Below, one piece after another: positions 35,933 through 44,150 of a stretch of DNA of 64,000 nucleotides. Below the pieces are notes generated by a model. The model was given only the letters and a program-made list of their open reading frames with translations, was not told the origin of the DNA and made no database searches. The number at the start of each line of letters is the position of its first letter. Positions within the stretch are counted from its first letter, which is position 1. Made by a program: the position numbers and the translations under genes. The DNA comes from an uncultured delta proteobacterium (GTDB lineage: Bacteria > Desulfobacterota > Syntrophia > Syntrophales > UBA8958), in assembly GCA_903885795.1 (NCBI GenBank), contig CAISJV010000038.1, forward strand, positions 1-64,000, written 5' to 3'.

Positions 35933-37615
35933 ATGAGAATTATTTATGCCGCCGATATTCATGGCGCCTTTGAGCGGGTCAAGACCCTTCTGTCGGAGAC
36001 CCTTGCCGATTTATACATCATCTCCGGCGATCTTATCGACATCCCCTTCTACCACATGAACACGGCCATCAACTACCACGAACTGCAATCATTCTTCCAC
36101 GGCCTGCGCATCAGGATGGGCAATGAGGAGATGCTGATTGAGGATTTTGTAGATGAGCTGCTGGAAATGCCGGACATTTCCCTGGACATCGAAGAGCAGG
36201 GGACAAAATACCAGCAGTATACCATCCGCGCCCGCCGGGTTTTACAGCAGAAATACAAGGTCCTGGAAAACATCATGGCTATCAAGCAGAAGACCCCCGT
36301 CTTCTGTCTGCCGGGAAACTATGACATGGATCTCAAATACACATCCCTCCACGACCGGGATCTGCACCTGCATAGTTACACGGTCGAAGATCTGAAAATA
36401 GCCGGTTACGGCGGGGCGGATACCTGGACGCCCGGCATTCCCCAGCGTTATGTGGTGCCCTACCGCGGCGGCATCGGCATTCCGGATAGTCGGAATGAGA
36501 TGTTCAACTTCCTGATGGGCGCAAAACCGGATATCGTTGTAACCCACCAGCCCGCCCACGGCATCCATGACCGGGTTACGCAGTTCGGCACCTCCGGTTC
36601 TCCGGCCTTGCGCAATTTCTTGGACAATAATCCCGTCCTGGCCTGCCTAACCGGCCATATTCACGGAGACTGGGGATTCCAGGTCAGCGAGGGGACGATT
36701 CACCTTAATCCCTCCAACTTCGGCGAGGTGACCCTCCTGACCGGCGGGGTGGCGGAGGGTGGCTGCTTCTACGTCCTGGAAATCGAGGACCGGACAATTC
36801 GGAAGGTCATCTTTAAAAAGCTGGTGGAAGACCGGGTCTACGATATCGCCGATTATTACAGGGAAAAGGAGCGATGGGTCGAAAAGATCATCGATCGGGA
36901 ACGGTACAATGCCCTGAAGGCGGGAGAGAATTTCGACATGAAGGTCAAGAAGTTTTCCCACATCCCGGAGATCCAGCTCTACAATGACATCAAGCAGTTC
37001 TACCGGATGTTCCAGACGGAGGAAACGGAAGATCGCATCGATAAGATGGAGGAGGTAGCACGCCTAATTGAAGACCGGATCGAGGACGACATTGGCATGG
37101 ACGTCGTGGGCTCCACCAATATGGGCCTCTGCCAGACCGGTTCTGATATTGATTTTGTCCTCTACATCCGCTGCGATCCTGAGGGCAAAGCGGATCTTAA
37201 CGAGTGCGAGCAATACCGGAAGGCCCAGGTCATCCTGGAGGAGGTCCTGCGGCCTGAATACGCCTTTCAGATCATGGATTGTATTGATCTGGGGGTGGTG
37301 GAAAAATCCATTCGGGAAAAGAATTACGAATGCGATATGACCCAGCGTTTCGTGGCCTACCGGGCCATTTGCCGCCCCATCAATTACCGGGTGATCGCCC
37401 CGGTGGAGGATCTCCTCAACGAAGACATGGAATTCCGGTCCGAGCTGGAGGGCAGCATTCGTTCTTACTTCAAGATCTTCATCAACACTTCCCAACACAC
37501 CCGTTCGTTCGAGAAATACGAAAGCCGCATCAAGGCCATCGGTATCAAACTACCTGAAGCCATGCGCCAGAAGATCAGGTCTTATCTCCAGCGGGATGAA
37601 GACCAGAACTCGTAG
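35933..37615 (+). CDS. Metallophosphoesterase-nucleotidyltransferase fusion
   Basis: A 560-residue two-domain protein. The N-terminal half (about 1-290) is a calcineurin-like phosphoesterase: ADIHGAF, SGDLID, LPGNYDMD, VTHQPAHG and TGHIHGDW supply the usual two-metal ligands. The second half has a pol-beta-type nucleotidyltransferase motif, VVGSTNMGLCQTGSDIDFVLY (about residues 386-406), with the GS and DxD elements intact. Between them a charged helical linker spans about 300-375. One protein may thus both transfer and remove nucleotides, or hydrolyse a nucleotide signal; no substrate can be named. GAGG precedes ATG 35933; ATG 35915 is an alternative. It stands alone. Confidence 0.8.
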   Translation: MRIIYAADIHGAFERVKTLLSETLADLYIISGDLIDIPFYHMNTAINYHELQSFFHGLRIRMGNEEMLIEDFVDELLEMPDISLDIEEQGTKYQQYTIRARRVLQQKYKVLENIMAIKQKTPVFCLPGNYDMDLKYTSLHDRDLHLHSYTVEDLKIAGYGGADTWTPGIPQRYVVPYRGGIGIPDSRNEMFNFLMGAKPDIVVTHQPAHGIHDRVTQFGTSGSPALRNFLDNNPVLACLTGHIHGDWGFQVSEGTIHLNPSNFGEVTLLTGGVAEGGCFYVLEIEDRTIRKVIFKKLVEDRVYDIADYYREKERWVEKIIDRERYNALKAGENFDMKVKKFSHIPEIQLYNDIKQFYRMFQTEETEDRIDKMEEVARLIEDRIEDDIGMDVVGSTNMGLCQTGSDIDFVLYIRCDPEGKADLNECEQYRKAQVILEEVLRPEYAFQIMDCIDLGVVEKSIREKNYECDMTQRFVAYRAICRPINYRVIAPVEDLLNEDMEFRSELEGSIRSYFKIFINTSQHTRSFEKYESRIKAIGIKLPEAMRQKIRSYLQRDEDQNS

Positions 37616-37627
37616 AGAATCAGTAAT

Positions 37628-38113
37628 TTACTTGCCGCAGCATTTCTTGTATTTCTTGCCGCTCCCGCAGGTGCAGGGGTCGTTTCTGCCAATCTTGGGA
37701 GCTTCCCTTTTCACCTGCTTTGGCTTTACCATCTCGCCGTCTTTGAAATACCATCTCCCCGCCGCTTTTTCAAAAACGGCCCGTTCATGATGCTGGAGCC
37801 GATCACCCCCTACGGAAAAACTGGCGATGAATTCAACCGTTCCCTGATCATCACCGGGGCCTCCCGCCTCGGTTTGAATAATCTCCAGCCCGTTCCATAC
37901 AGAGGATTTCGACCACTTTAGCGCGCCCTCTTCATCCCAATCCCCTCTGGAATCGGGGTGGATGGTATCGTGTATATAGGGTATTTCCTGTAACGTGTAG
38001 GCGCTGTATCGCGAACGCATCAACTGCTCCGCCGTTTCCGGATGCTTCTCCCCTTTTATGAAAGGTTCACAGCATCCTACGTAAGCCTTACCTGAGCCGC
38101 ATGGACAATCCAT
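37628..38113 (-). CDS. YchJ-family protein with two SEC-C motifs
   Basis: A 161-residue YchJ-like protein: an NTF2-like central domain ([30 protein letters not shown]) flanked by zinc-binding SEC-C motifs at both ends, [13 protein letters not shown] at residues 3-15 and [15 protein letters not shown] at the C-terminus. SEC-C motifs bind zinc and, in SecA, contact SecB and ribosomes. The function of YchJ itself is not established. It converges with the phosphoesterase gene, with 12 bases between stops. Confidence 0.88.
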   Translation of the reverse strand: MDCPCGSGKAYVGCCEPFIKGEKHPETAEQLMRSRYSAYTLQEIPYIHDTIHPDSRGDWDEEGALKWSKSSVWNGLEIIQTEAGGPGDDQGTVEFIASFSVGGDRLQHHERAVFEKAAGRWYFKDGEMVKPKQVKREAPKIGRNDPCTCGSGKKYKKCCGK

Positions 38114-38193
38114 TTATTTCTCCTTCCGATACAAAAATTTGGCTGAATATGTTGGTTATTTTCACCATCATTCCCCAGAAAAACAAGGAACAT

Positions 38194-38580
38194 CTACCAT
38201 ACTGTCTGCACGCCATATCTCGGGATATAGTCGTCCTTGGTTAGAATGGGCATATCCTCCAATAATGCTTGGGCAATAATGATCCGGTCAAAAGGATCTT
38301 TATGAATATCCGGCAGGTTATAAACCCGGAGGGCGTGTTGCATGGTGATCGATAGTGATTGGATGGCGTTTGACACCATCTGTTCCGCGAGATAGCTGTC
38401 CGGGTTTTCCGGCAACTGCAATCTTCCCAGCCGCGCTTTGATGGCGATCTCCCAGATGGATGCCGCGCTGAGAAAGAGATCATTATCTCCATCCACCATG
38501 ATTGTTGAAACTTTGGGGGAGATCCGTGGATCGTCCGTTATCCACCAGAGGAAGACGTGGGTATCCAGAAGGACTTTCAT
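38194..38580 (-). CDS. VapC-like PIN-domain toxin
   Basis: A 128-residue PIN-domain protein of the COG3744 kind, an RNase toxin of a type II toxin-antitoxin pair. The acidic metal ligands are in LLDTHVFLWW (residue 6), the ASIWEIAIK block, and HKDPFDRIIIAQA. Length is complete, unlike the truncated PIN gene at 0.3 kb. The start overlaps the antitoxin stop by 4 bases, the usual arrangement with the antitoxin first. Confidence 0.9.
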   Translation of the reverse strand: MKVLLDTHVFLWWITDDPRISPKVSTIMVDGDNDLFLSAASIWEIAIKARLGRLQLPENPDSYLAEQMVSNAIQSLSITMQHALRVYNLPDIHKDPFDRIIIAQALLEDMPILTKDDYIPRYGVQTVW

Positions 38581-38807
38581 GATTCAAAAGCCTGCATTAT
38601 TTCATCAGGCAGAGGTTCATCAAAATTATCCGCCATAATGATCACACCTTTAGCCGTTCCAGGGATTCTCCGGCCAATCTTGTGAACCACCGGCACCAGG
38701 CGCGCCACAGGCTTACCTGCCTTGGCGATGGTTATTTCTTCACCGTTTTCAACTCGGCCCAAAAGTCTGGACAGATGCGTTTTGGCTTCATGGATATTAA
38801 CCTGCAT
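38577..38807 (-). CDS. Phd/YefM-type antitoxin
   Basis: A 76-residue antitoxin that would bind and neutralise the PIN toxin and repress the operon. MQVNIHEAKTHLSRLLGRV is the Phd/YefM DNA-binding start, followed by NGEEITIAKAGKPVARLVPV. The C-terminus should contact the toxin. A GAGGGAGG-like ribosome site lies upstream. Confidence 0.88.
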   Translation of the reverse strand: MQVNIHEAKTHLSRLLGRVENGEEITIAKAGKPVARLVPVVHKIGRRIPGTAKGVIIMADNFDEPLPDEIMQAFES

Positions 38808-39156
38808 TGTTGTACCTCCCTCATTAGATGCAGAATAGACTAATCAGTGGACTAAGTCAAGGAAAACAGAAATTCCTTTTCTTAATTACGTCAGACAATG
38901 CAGCGCCAGATCAAATATCTTCCGATACTTCATGATGGATATTCATTTGGAAAACGTTGTCCCCGTTCGGGAAGCAAGGGTGCTGATCGCACATATCGAG
39001 GGAGAAAAAGGAAAGACGCCGGCAAAGAAAAAATCGCTGAAATTTAAACCGAAAATCAACTAATATAGATGAGTATTTTATACTCCTTGACAGGCTTTTG
39101 AAATAGATGGTAGGAGGCAGCCAAATTTATACGGAGAATAAGGTATCATTAGAACT
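38808..39156 (+). other. Intergenic stretch with one small relic-like ORF
   Basis: No standard gene is visible here. A 42-codon plus-strand frame at 38935-39063 (start MDIHLENVVP, basic Lys-rich end) has no ribosome site and no family I recognise. It could be a relic or chance. TTGACA at about 39088, 80 bases before the next gene, may be part of that gene's promoter. Confidence 0.35.
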
Positions 39157-39474
39157 ATGCGTCACCCCCTGATCAAAAAAATTGTCTTATTGTCGATGAC
39201 CGCCTTTTTCTTGGCCATTCTCGCCATTGCCTTCCATCATCATGACCGCTCTTTTTTATTGACCTCGTGCTCCATCTGCAAGGTCAAAGCTTCAATATCC
39301 GGAACCTTCAGTAAAAACAAGACAGATTCTCCTCCGGCGGTAGCTGCAATTTCTCTTGGCTCGGCGGCGATCTTCCTTTCATTATCTACAGTCGTGCCAG
39401 GAACCACAATCATCTTCATCTCTTCCCAGGTAGGTTATATCTACCCCAACAAGGCCCCCCCGGCCAGGTCTTAA
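39157..39474 (+). CDS. Small His/Cys-containing membrane protein
   Basis: A 105-residue protein I cannot place firmly. One N-terminal hydrophobic segment (IVLLSMTAFFLAILAIAF, about residues 9-26) leads directly into HHHDRS and, shortly after, CSICKVK. A second hydrophobic region lies at about 60-85. The His triplet and CxxC suggest a periplasmic metal site. It is upstream of a zinc-ribbon protein and a CDF metal transporter on the same strand, which fits a metal role; it resembles short DUF2946-like proteins in form only. Confidence 0.5.
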   Translation: MRHPLIKKIVLLSMTAFFLAILAIAFHHHDRSFLLTSCSICKVKASISGTFSKNKTDSPPAVAAISLGSAAIFLSLSTVVPGTTIIFISSQVGYIYPNKAPPARS

Positions 39475-39591
39475 CTAAACAATCTCGTAGATTATATTAT
39501 GATTGCCGCCGCGAACCGTTTCAGGTTTTGTGTGCTTCTTGGCAACCTTAATTATCATTGAAAAATTAACCAATAAGAAGGAGAAAGAAAA

Positions 39592-39864
39592 ATGAATTGT
39601 CCTATTTGTATTGTCCCATTGAATGTAGCGGAGCGTCAGGGTGTAGAGATCGATTTCTGTCCGAAATGCCGGGGTGTCTGGCTGGACCGGGGTGAGCTGG
39701 ACAAAATTATCGAGCGGTCCACGCTGGAAACACCGTCCCGTCCTTATCAGGAGCAGCGGTATAATGACGGCCGGAGCCAGCAGCCCTATGACAAGCATCA
39801 CGATGAGCATCGCGGTGAACACCATCAGAAAAAACGTGGCTTTCTCCATGATTTGTTTGATTGA
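39592..39864 (+). CDS. TFIIB-type zinc-ribbon protein
   Basis: A 90-residue protein whose N-terminal 45 residues form a zinc ribbon (MNCPICIVPL ... CPKCRGVWLDRGELD), a family found fused or next to membrane and metal proteins. The rest is polar and very rich in His, Gln and Arg (DKHHDEHRGEHHQ), a plausible low-affinity metal-binding tail. AAGGAGA lies before the ATG. The CDF transporter starts 18 bases after the stop, so they are co-transcribed. Confidence 0.82.
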   Translation: MNCPICIVPLNVAERQGVEIDFCPKCRGVWLDRGELDKIIERSTLETPSRPYQEQRYNDGRSQQPYDKHHDEHRGEHHQKKRGFLHDLFD

Positions 39865-39882
39865 GAGGTAGAGGGAGGTTGC

Positions 39883-40845
39883 ATGGATACTCAACGCCGC
39901 AAAGTAAGGGTCGCCGTCCTTTCCGTCGTCTCTAACACGACCCTGGTGGCCATGAAGTTGGTTGTGGGCCTGATGATCGGGTCTGTCTCCATCATCTCGG
40001 AGGCGATCCACTCCGGCGTTGACCTCCTTGCCGCCATTATTGCGCTGTTCTCGGTTAAGACCTCCAGCATACCTGCCGATAGTGAACACCCCTTCGGACA
40101 TGGAAAGATCGAGAATATCTCCGGCACTATCGAAGCCCTGCTTATCTTTGTGGCGGCAATCTGGATAATTTTCGAGGCGGTAAAAAAGCTTATGAATCCG
40201 GAGCCGATTGAGGCCATCGGCTGGGGCATAGGTGTGATGCTGATTTCAGCGTTAGTCAACATTATCGTATCGGAGATGCTTTTTAAGGTCGGTCGGGAAA
40301 CGGATTCCGTTGCCCTCCAGGCCGACGCCTGGCATCTGAAAACGGATGTGTACACCTCCGCCGGAGTTATGGGCGGTCTGGCCCTGATCTGGGTGGCTCA
40401 ATGGCTTTTCCCGGGGCAGGATTTCTTCTGGCTCGACCCGGTTGCCGCCCTGGGTGTCGCCCTGCTTATTATGAAAGCGGCTTATGATCTGACCACTCAG
40501 GCTGCCAAGGACCTCCTGGATGTCCATCTTCCCAAGGCGGAAGTGGAATGGATCCGGCAATGCATTGTCGAACAGGAAGGCGTCATTCATGGTTACCACG
40601 ATCTGCGGACGCGCAAGGCGGGGCACTTCCGTTTTGTCGAGTTCCATCTGCAGGTGGAACCACATATGTCGGTAATGGATTCCCACGCGATTGCAAAAGA
40701 ACTATCGAACAAGATCAAAGATCGATTTCCCCATACAACCGTCACCATCCATATCGAGCCCTGTGACAGCAACTGCATAGACAAATGCATCGCCGGATGC
40801 CTCCTGACCGAGCAAAAGAGACAGGAAATGCATGCCAAAAATTGA
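39883..40845 (+). CDS. Cation diffusion facilitator transporter
   Basis: A 320-residue CDF-family exporter of divalent metals (Zn, Cd, Co, Fe or Mn) driven by proton antiport. Five to six helices lie within the first 210 residues; the metal-site motifs are HSGVD (TM2) and HLKTD (TM5), a His/Asp set. HPFGHGKIE is the family signature. A cytoplasmic ferredoxin-like domain follows, ending in a Cys-rich tail (CDSNCIDKCIAGC) that is unusual and may sense or buffer metal. It is coupled to the His-rich zinc-ribbon gene upstream. Confidence 0.92.
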   Translation: MDTQRRKVRVAVLSVVSNTTLVAMKLVVGLMIGSVSIISEAIHSGVDLLAAIIALFSVKTSSIPADSEHPFGHGKIENISGTIEALLIFVAAIWIIFEAVKKLMNPEPIEAIGWGIGVMLISALVNIIVSEMLFKVGRETDSVALQADAWHLKTDVYTSAGVMGGLALIWVAQWLFPGQDFFWLDPVAALGVALLIMKAAYDLTTQAAKDLLDVHLPKAEVEWIRQCIVEQEGVIHGYHDLRTRKAGHFRFVEFHLQVEPHMSVMDSHAIAKELSNKIKDRFPHTTVTIHIEPCDSNCIDKCIAGCLLTEQKRQEMHAKN

Positions 40846-40910
40846 CCATCCACATTAAACATGAATATTTCGCAACAAGTCACCAAAAATAACAAGATAA
40901 GGAAACTTCT

Positions 40911-41306
40911 ATGAAAAGATCGAAACTGTTTTTTATCCTGCTAATCATCCTCCTGTTTGGTTGCAGCGAGGGACTGAAAGGCGTGGAATCCGACTATACC
41001 ATCAAAGTAACCGGCGCCAACCAGTTGCCGTTTAGCGGTCATTATACAATCGCCGGCACGGGGGCCATGCCCAAACCTGTCCAAGTCACGGGGAAAGCCC
41101 CCGGTGAATATACAGGCAAGGGTTTGGCGGCAGCCTGCGTCATTCGAAAAACTACGGCCGAGGGAACGCTGAAGGTGGAAATCCTGCGTGGGAAAGAAGT
41201 CGTTTCTACCACCGAAACCGTTGCTCCTTTCGGGATAATTACTCTCGGGAAAATCCCCGATACTAATTCCATCATCAATCAGATCCTGGGGAAAATATTG
41301 GGATAG
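40911..41306 (+). CDS. Putative lipoprotein of unknown function
   Basis: A 131-residue protein with a lipoprotein signal: basic start, hydrophobic core and lipobox LLFGC (Cys about residue 18). The mature part is a short beta-rich domain (IKVTGANQLPFSGHYTIAG) without a family I can name. A downstream hydrophobic tail is absent. It is probably anchored to the outer or inner membrane. It lies after the CDF gene, 65 bases away, and need not be in its operon. Confidence 0.65.
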   Translation: MKRSKLFFILLIILLFGCSEGLKGVESDYTIKVTGANQLPFSGHYTIAGTGAMPKPVQVTGKAPGEYTGKGLAAACVIRKTTAEGTLKVEILRGKEVVSTTETVAPFGIITLGKIPDTNSIINQILGKILG

Positions 41307-41405
41307 AAAGAAAATGAATCTTCTCGACTTTTTGCGAGGTTATCACTCTTGACTTTCAAATGATAAAAGGTAGAATCAGCGGCATCTAAATACGGGAGGT
41401 TGATG

Positions 41406-42071
41406 ATGGAGCTCAGAGAAGTAGTCAAAGGTCGGAGAAGTATCAGAAAATTCAAACCCGTCGAAGTTCCCCGCAGCCTGATGGAAGAGATCATGGAGGA
41501 GGCCCGCTGGTCGCCATCCTGGGGAAACACGCAACCATGGGAATTCTATGTGGTCACCGGCCAGCCCCTGGCGGAACTCAAACGGCTGAATAACGAAAAG
41601 GCATTGGGCGGTGCTCTTCCTGCCCCCGATGTTCCTATGCCGGAGAAATGGCCGGAGGCGATGAAAGGCAGGTATGGGGAACTGGGACGGCTGGTTCTGG
41701 ATACCCTGGAAATTCCCCGGGAAGACAAGGAAGCCCGTAACCGCTACTATCTTGGCATGTCGGGTTTATTTGACGCCCCTTGCCTGCTCGTGGCCTGCAT
41801 TCCCAAGGACTTGCAAGTTGAATATGCCATGCTCGATATCGGTCTCATTGTCCAGACTGTCTGCCTCCTTGCTCACGACCGGGGGCTGGGGAGCTGCATC
41901 ATGGCAGCCGCCGTTCTCCATCCGGATTTATTGAGAAGTATCGCAGGCATACCAGCTGATCGGCGCGTCGTTGTCGGCGTGGCCTTGGGTTATCCGGATG
42001 ACTCATACCCTCTCAATCACTTCGAGCGGCCGCGCGCGAAAAGGGAGGATTTCACCCACTGGGTGGACTGA
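41406..42071 (+). CDS. Nitroreductase-family protein
   Basis: A 221-residue FMN-dependent nitroreductase-fold protein. ELREVVKGRRSIRKFKP at the start, ARWSPSWGNTQPWEFYVV (FMN contact) and LLAHDRGLGSCIMAAAV are family marks; the C-terminus holds VALGYPDD. GGGAGG lies 6 bases before ATG 41406; an ATG at 41403 and TTG at 41400 also exist. It is longer than the enzyme at 1.6 kb and of another subfamily. Substrate unknown. Confidence 0.88.
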   Translation: MELREVVKGRRSIRKFKPVEVPRSLMEEIMEEARWSPSWGNTQPWEFYVVTGQPLAELKRLNNEKALGGALPAPDVPMPEKWPEAMKGRYGELGRLVLDTLEIPREDKEARNRYYLGMSGLFDAPCLLVACIPKDLQVEYAMLDIGLIVQTVCLLAHDRGLGSCIMAAAVLHPDLLRSIAGIPADRRVVVGVALGYPDDSYPLNHFERPRAKREDFTHWVD

Positions 42072-42094
42072 TTGATCGTTCCCGGGCATGAAAG

Positions 42095-43954
42095 TCATGT
42101 CACCTGCTTTTCTCCGAATTCGCAGGACAGGACAAAAAAGTCGTCATCCAGGGCGGTCTTGACGGCGTAGGGAAGTTTTTTGAACAGGCGGATCATAGCG
42201 GCATTACGATGCGAGGTGTAGGCCGCCATGCCGGAAAAGCCGTTTCCCATGGCCGCTTGGGCAAGCTTGGTAAGGATGGTGTGGGCTATCCCCTTGCCCT
42301 GCCAGTCCTTGGAGACGGAAAAGGCGACTTCCACCCGGTTCTGGGCGGGTTCGAGATTATATTCGCCCACGCCGATCACCCTTTCCAGCCCCTCTTCCCC
42401 CGTTGCGGCTACTATGGTCATATTCTTGATGTAGTCCACCTGATACATGTCCGCCAGTTGTTCCTGATAGAAGGTGGAGCGCAACTGGAAGAACCTCGTC
42501 GAAACATCCTTGTCATCCATGGTGTAGAAGTGTTCCTGGATGGGGCGGATATCGGTCGGTTTGACGGGACGGAAGTTAACCCGGACGTCGCCGTACCCCC
42601 GGATTTCCTCCAGCCAGACGGGATAGACGCCGAAGAGGGATTCGTTCAGAGTGCGCTCCGGGCTGATCAATCCCAACGCCCCGGCCTGCTGGAAAAGCTC
42701 TTCCCGAAATTCGGGGTGGGCGATGCTGATCAGGGCCATGGCCCGTTCCTGGAGACTTTTCCCGAAGAGATTTACCATGCCGTATTCCGTGATTACGTAA
42801 TGAATGTAGCTTTTCGATATAAACACCGCCCCGCAGTCCAGTTCGGGGACGATGTTGCTCTTCTTGCCGTCCGGTGTCGCAGCGGACAGGACGATTATTG
42901 ATTTTCCCCCCGGGCTGACCTGGGCGCCGATGACAAAATCGGCCATGCCCGTAACACCGGAGAAATAATTCTCGGGCAGGGCGTCGGCGGCAATCTGTCC
43001 GGTCAGGTCGATGGCCGTGGCGGCATTTACTGAGGTCATCCGCTTCTGTTGGGCAATAATGACGGGATTATTGACATAGTCGGCAGGATGAAATTCAATG
43101 GCGGGATGATTATTCAGAAATCTGTACAATTCCGCCCCGCCTATGGCTGACTCCGCCACGAGCTTACCCTCATTGCTGCTCTTATAGCGGTTCGTGATCA
43201 CGCCTTCGTTCATGAGGTGCATGAATCCGTCCGTCATGAACTGGGTGTGAACTCCCAGGTCACGTTTGTCTTTCAAGGCCCTGAGGATAGGGCCGGTATA
43301 TTCACTCAGTCCCACATGGATCGTGGCGCCATCCTCGATCAGGCAGGCCGCCAGTTCGGCAATCTTCCGGGCCGTCTCCGTTTCCGGATGCTCGTGAATC
43401 TCCGGCAGCGGTGCGTCCCATTCCACAAATATATTTATGTCCCGGACGTGGAGGAAGGTGTTCCCATTGATGCGGGGCATCTGCGGATTGACCTGGGCGA
43501 TTACGAGATCCGCCGCCTGGGCTGCCGCTCTCGTAATATCGACGGATACCCCCAGGCTCATCCACCCGTATTCATCGGGCGGGCTGACCTGAATGAGGGC
43601 GCAGTTGATAGGCAACTTCCGGGAACGAAAAAGCCGGGGGATGGAAGAAAAACCCATCGGGGTGAGAAAGCGTCGGATGTCTCTGAGTTGTTCCGTCCTT
43701 CCCGAACCCTGATAGATGCTCCGGAAAGAAAAGATATGCTCCACCTCCTGCTGATGCTTTGTCATGTCGATAGTGGCCTCCATCGAGAGGAGACGGATAA
43801 TCTCCAGATCGGAGAAACGGGCACGGTTTTTAATGAGGGCTTCCACAAGATGACGGGGTGGTCCACAGGCGGAGCTAATGAAGACCCGCTGTCCAGAGTG
43901 GATCATGGCAATGGCTTCTTCTGCGGTCCTCAATTTTTGCCGGTATTCTTGCAT
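42095..43954 (-). CDS. Acetyl-CoA hydrolase/transferase fused to GNAT domain
   Basis: A 619-residue bifunctional protein. Residues about 1-440 are an acetyl-CoA hydrolase/CoA-transferase (4-hydroxybutyrate CoA-transferase relatives), with YVITEYGMVNLFGKS near the catalytic region. The C-terminal about 160 residues form a GNAT acetyltransferase (VEVAFSVSKDWQGKGIAHTI with the acetyl-CoA loop). The combination is known in anaerobes; GNAT may acetylate the transferase or another enzyme, as regulation of acyl-CoA metabolism. It is divergent from the MscS gene. Confidence 0.88.
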   Translation of the reverse strand: MQEYRQKLRTAEEAIAMIHSGQRVFISSACGPPRHLVEALIKNRARFSDLEIIRLLSMEATIDMTKHQQEVEHIFSFRSIYQGSGRTEQLRDIRRFLTPMGFSSIPRLFRSRKLPINCALIQVSPPDEYGWMSLGVSVDITRAAAQAADLVIAQVNPQMPRINGNTFLHVRDINIFVEWDAPLPEIHEHPETETARKIAELAACLIEDGATIHVGLSEYTGPILRALKDKRDLGVHTQFMTDGFMHLMNEGVITNRYKSSNEGKLVAESAIGGAELYRFLNNHPAIEFHPADYVNNPVIIAQQKRMTSVNAATAIDLTGQIAADALPENYFSGVTGMADFVIGAQVSPGGKSIIVLSAATPDGKKSNIVPELDCGAVFISKSYIHYVITEYGMVNLFGKSLQERAMALISIAHPEFREELFQQAGALGLISPERTLNESLFGVYPVWLEEIRGYGDVRVNFRPVKPTDIRPIQEHFYTMDDKDVSTRFFQLRSTFYQEQLADMYQVDYIKNMTIVAATGEEGLERVIGVGEYNLEPAQNRVEVAFSVSKDWQGKGIAHTILTKLAQAAMGNGFSGMAAYTSHRNAAMIRLFKKLPYAVKTALDDDFFVLSCEFGEKQVT

Positions 43955-44150
43955 TCTTTAAAGCCTCCCTATAATCGTTAATGCTGATATTACACATAAA
44001 AAAGAATAATTCATCAACTTTTCTCATCTTTTCTTTCCTTGTGCTGAAATGACAATCCGTTGTATTATGTGTCAGACAAATATGGACATTATACTTGCTC
44101 CCAGAAGGGCTGACATTTTCTTACGACGAGCGAGGAAGGAATGAGATAAC

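Noticed and set aside
38935-39063. 42-codon plus-strand ORF
   Set aside because: No ribosome site, no family, and in a gene-free gap; listed only as part of the gap description.
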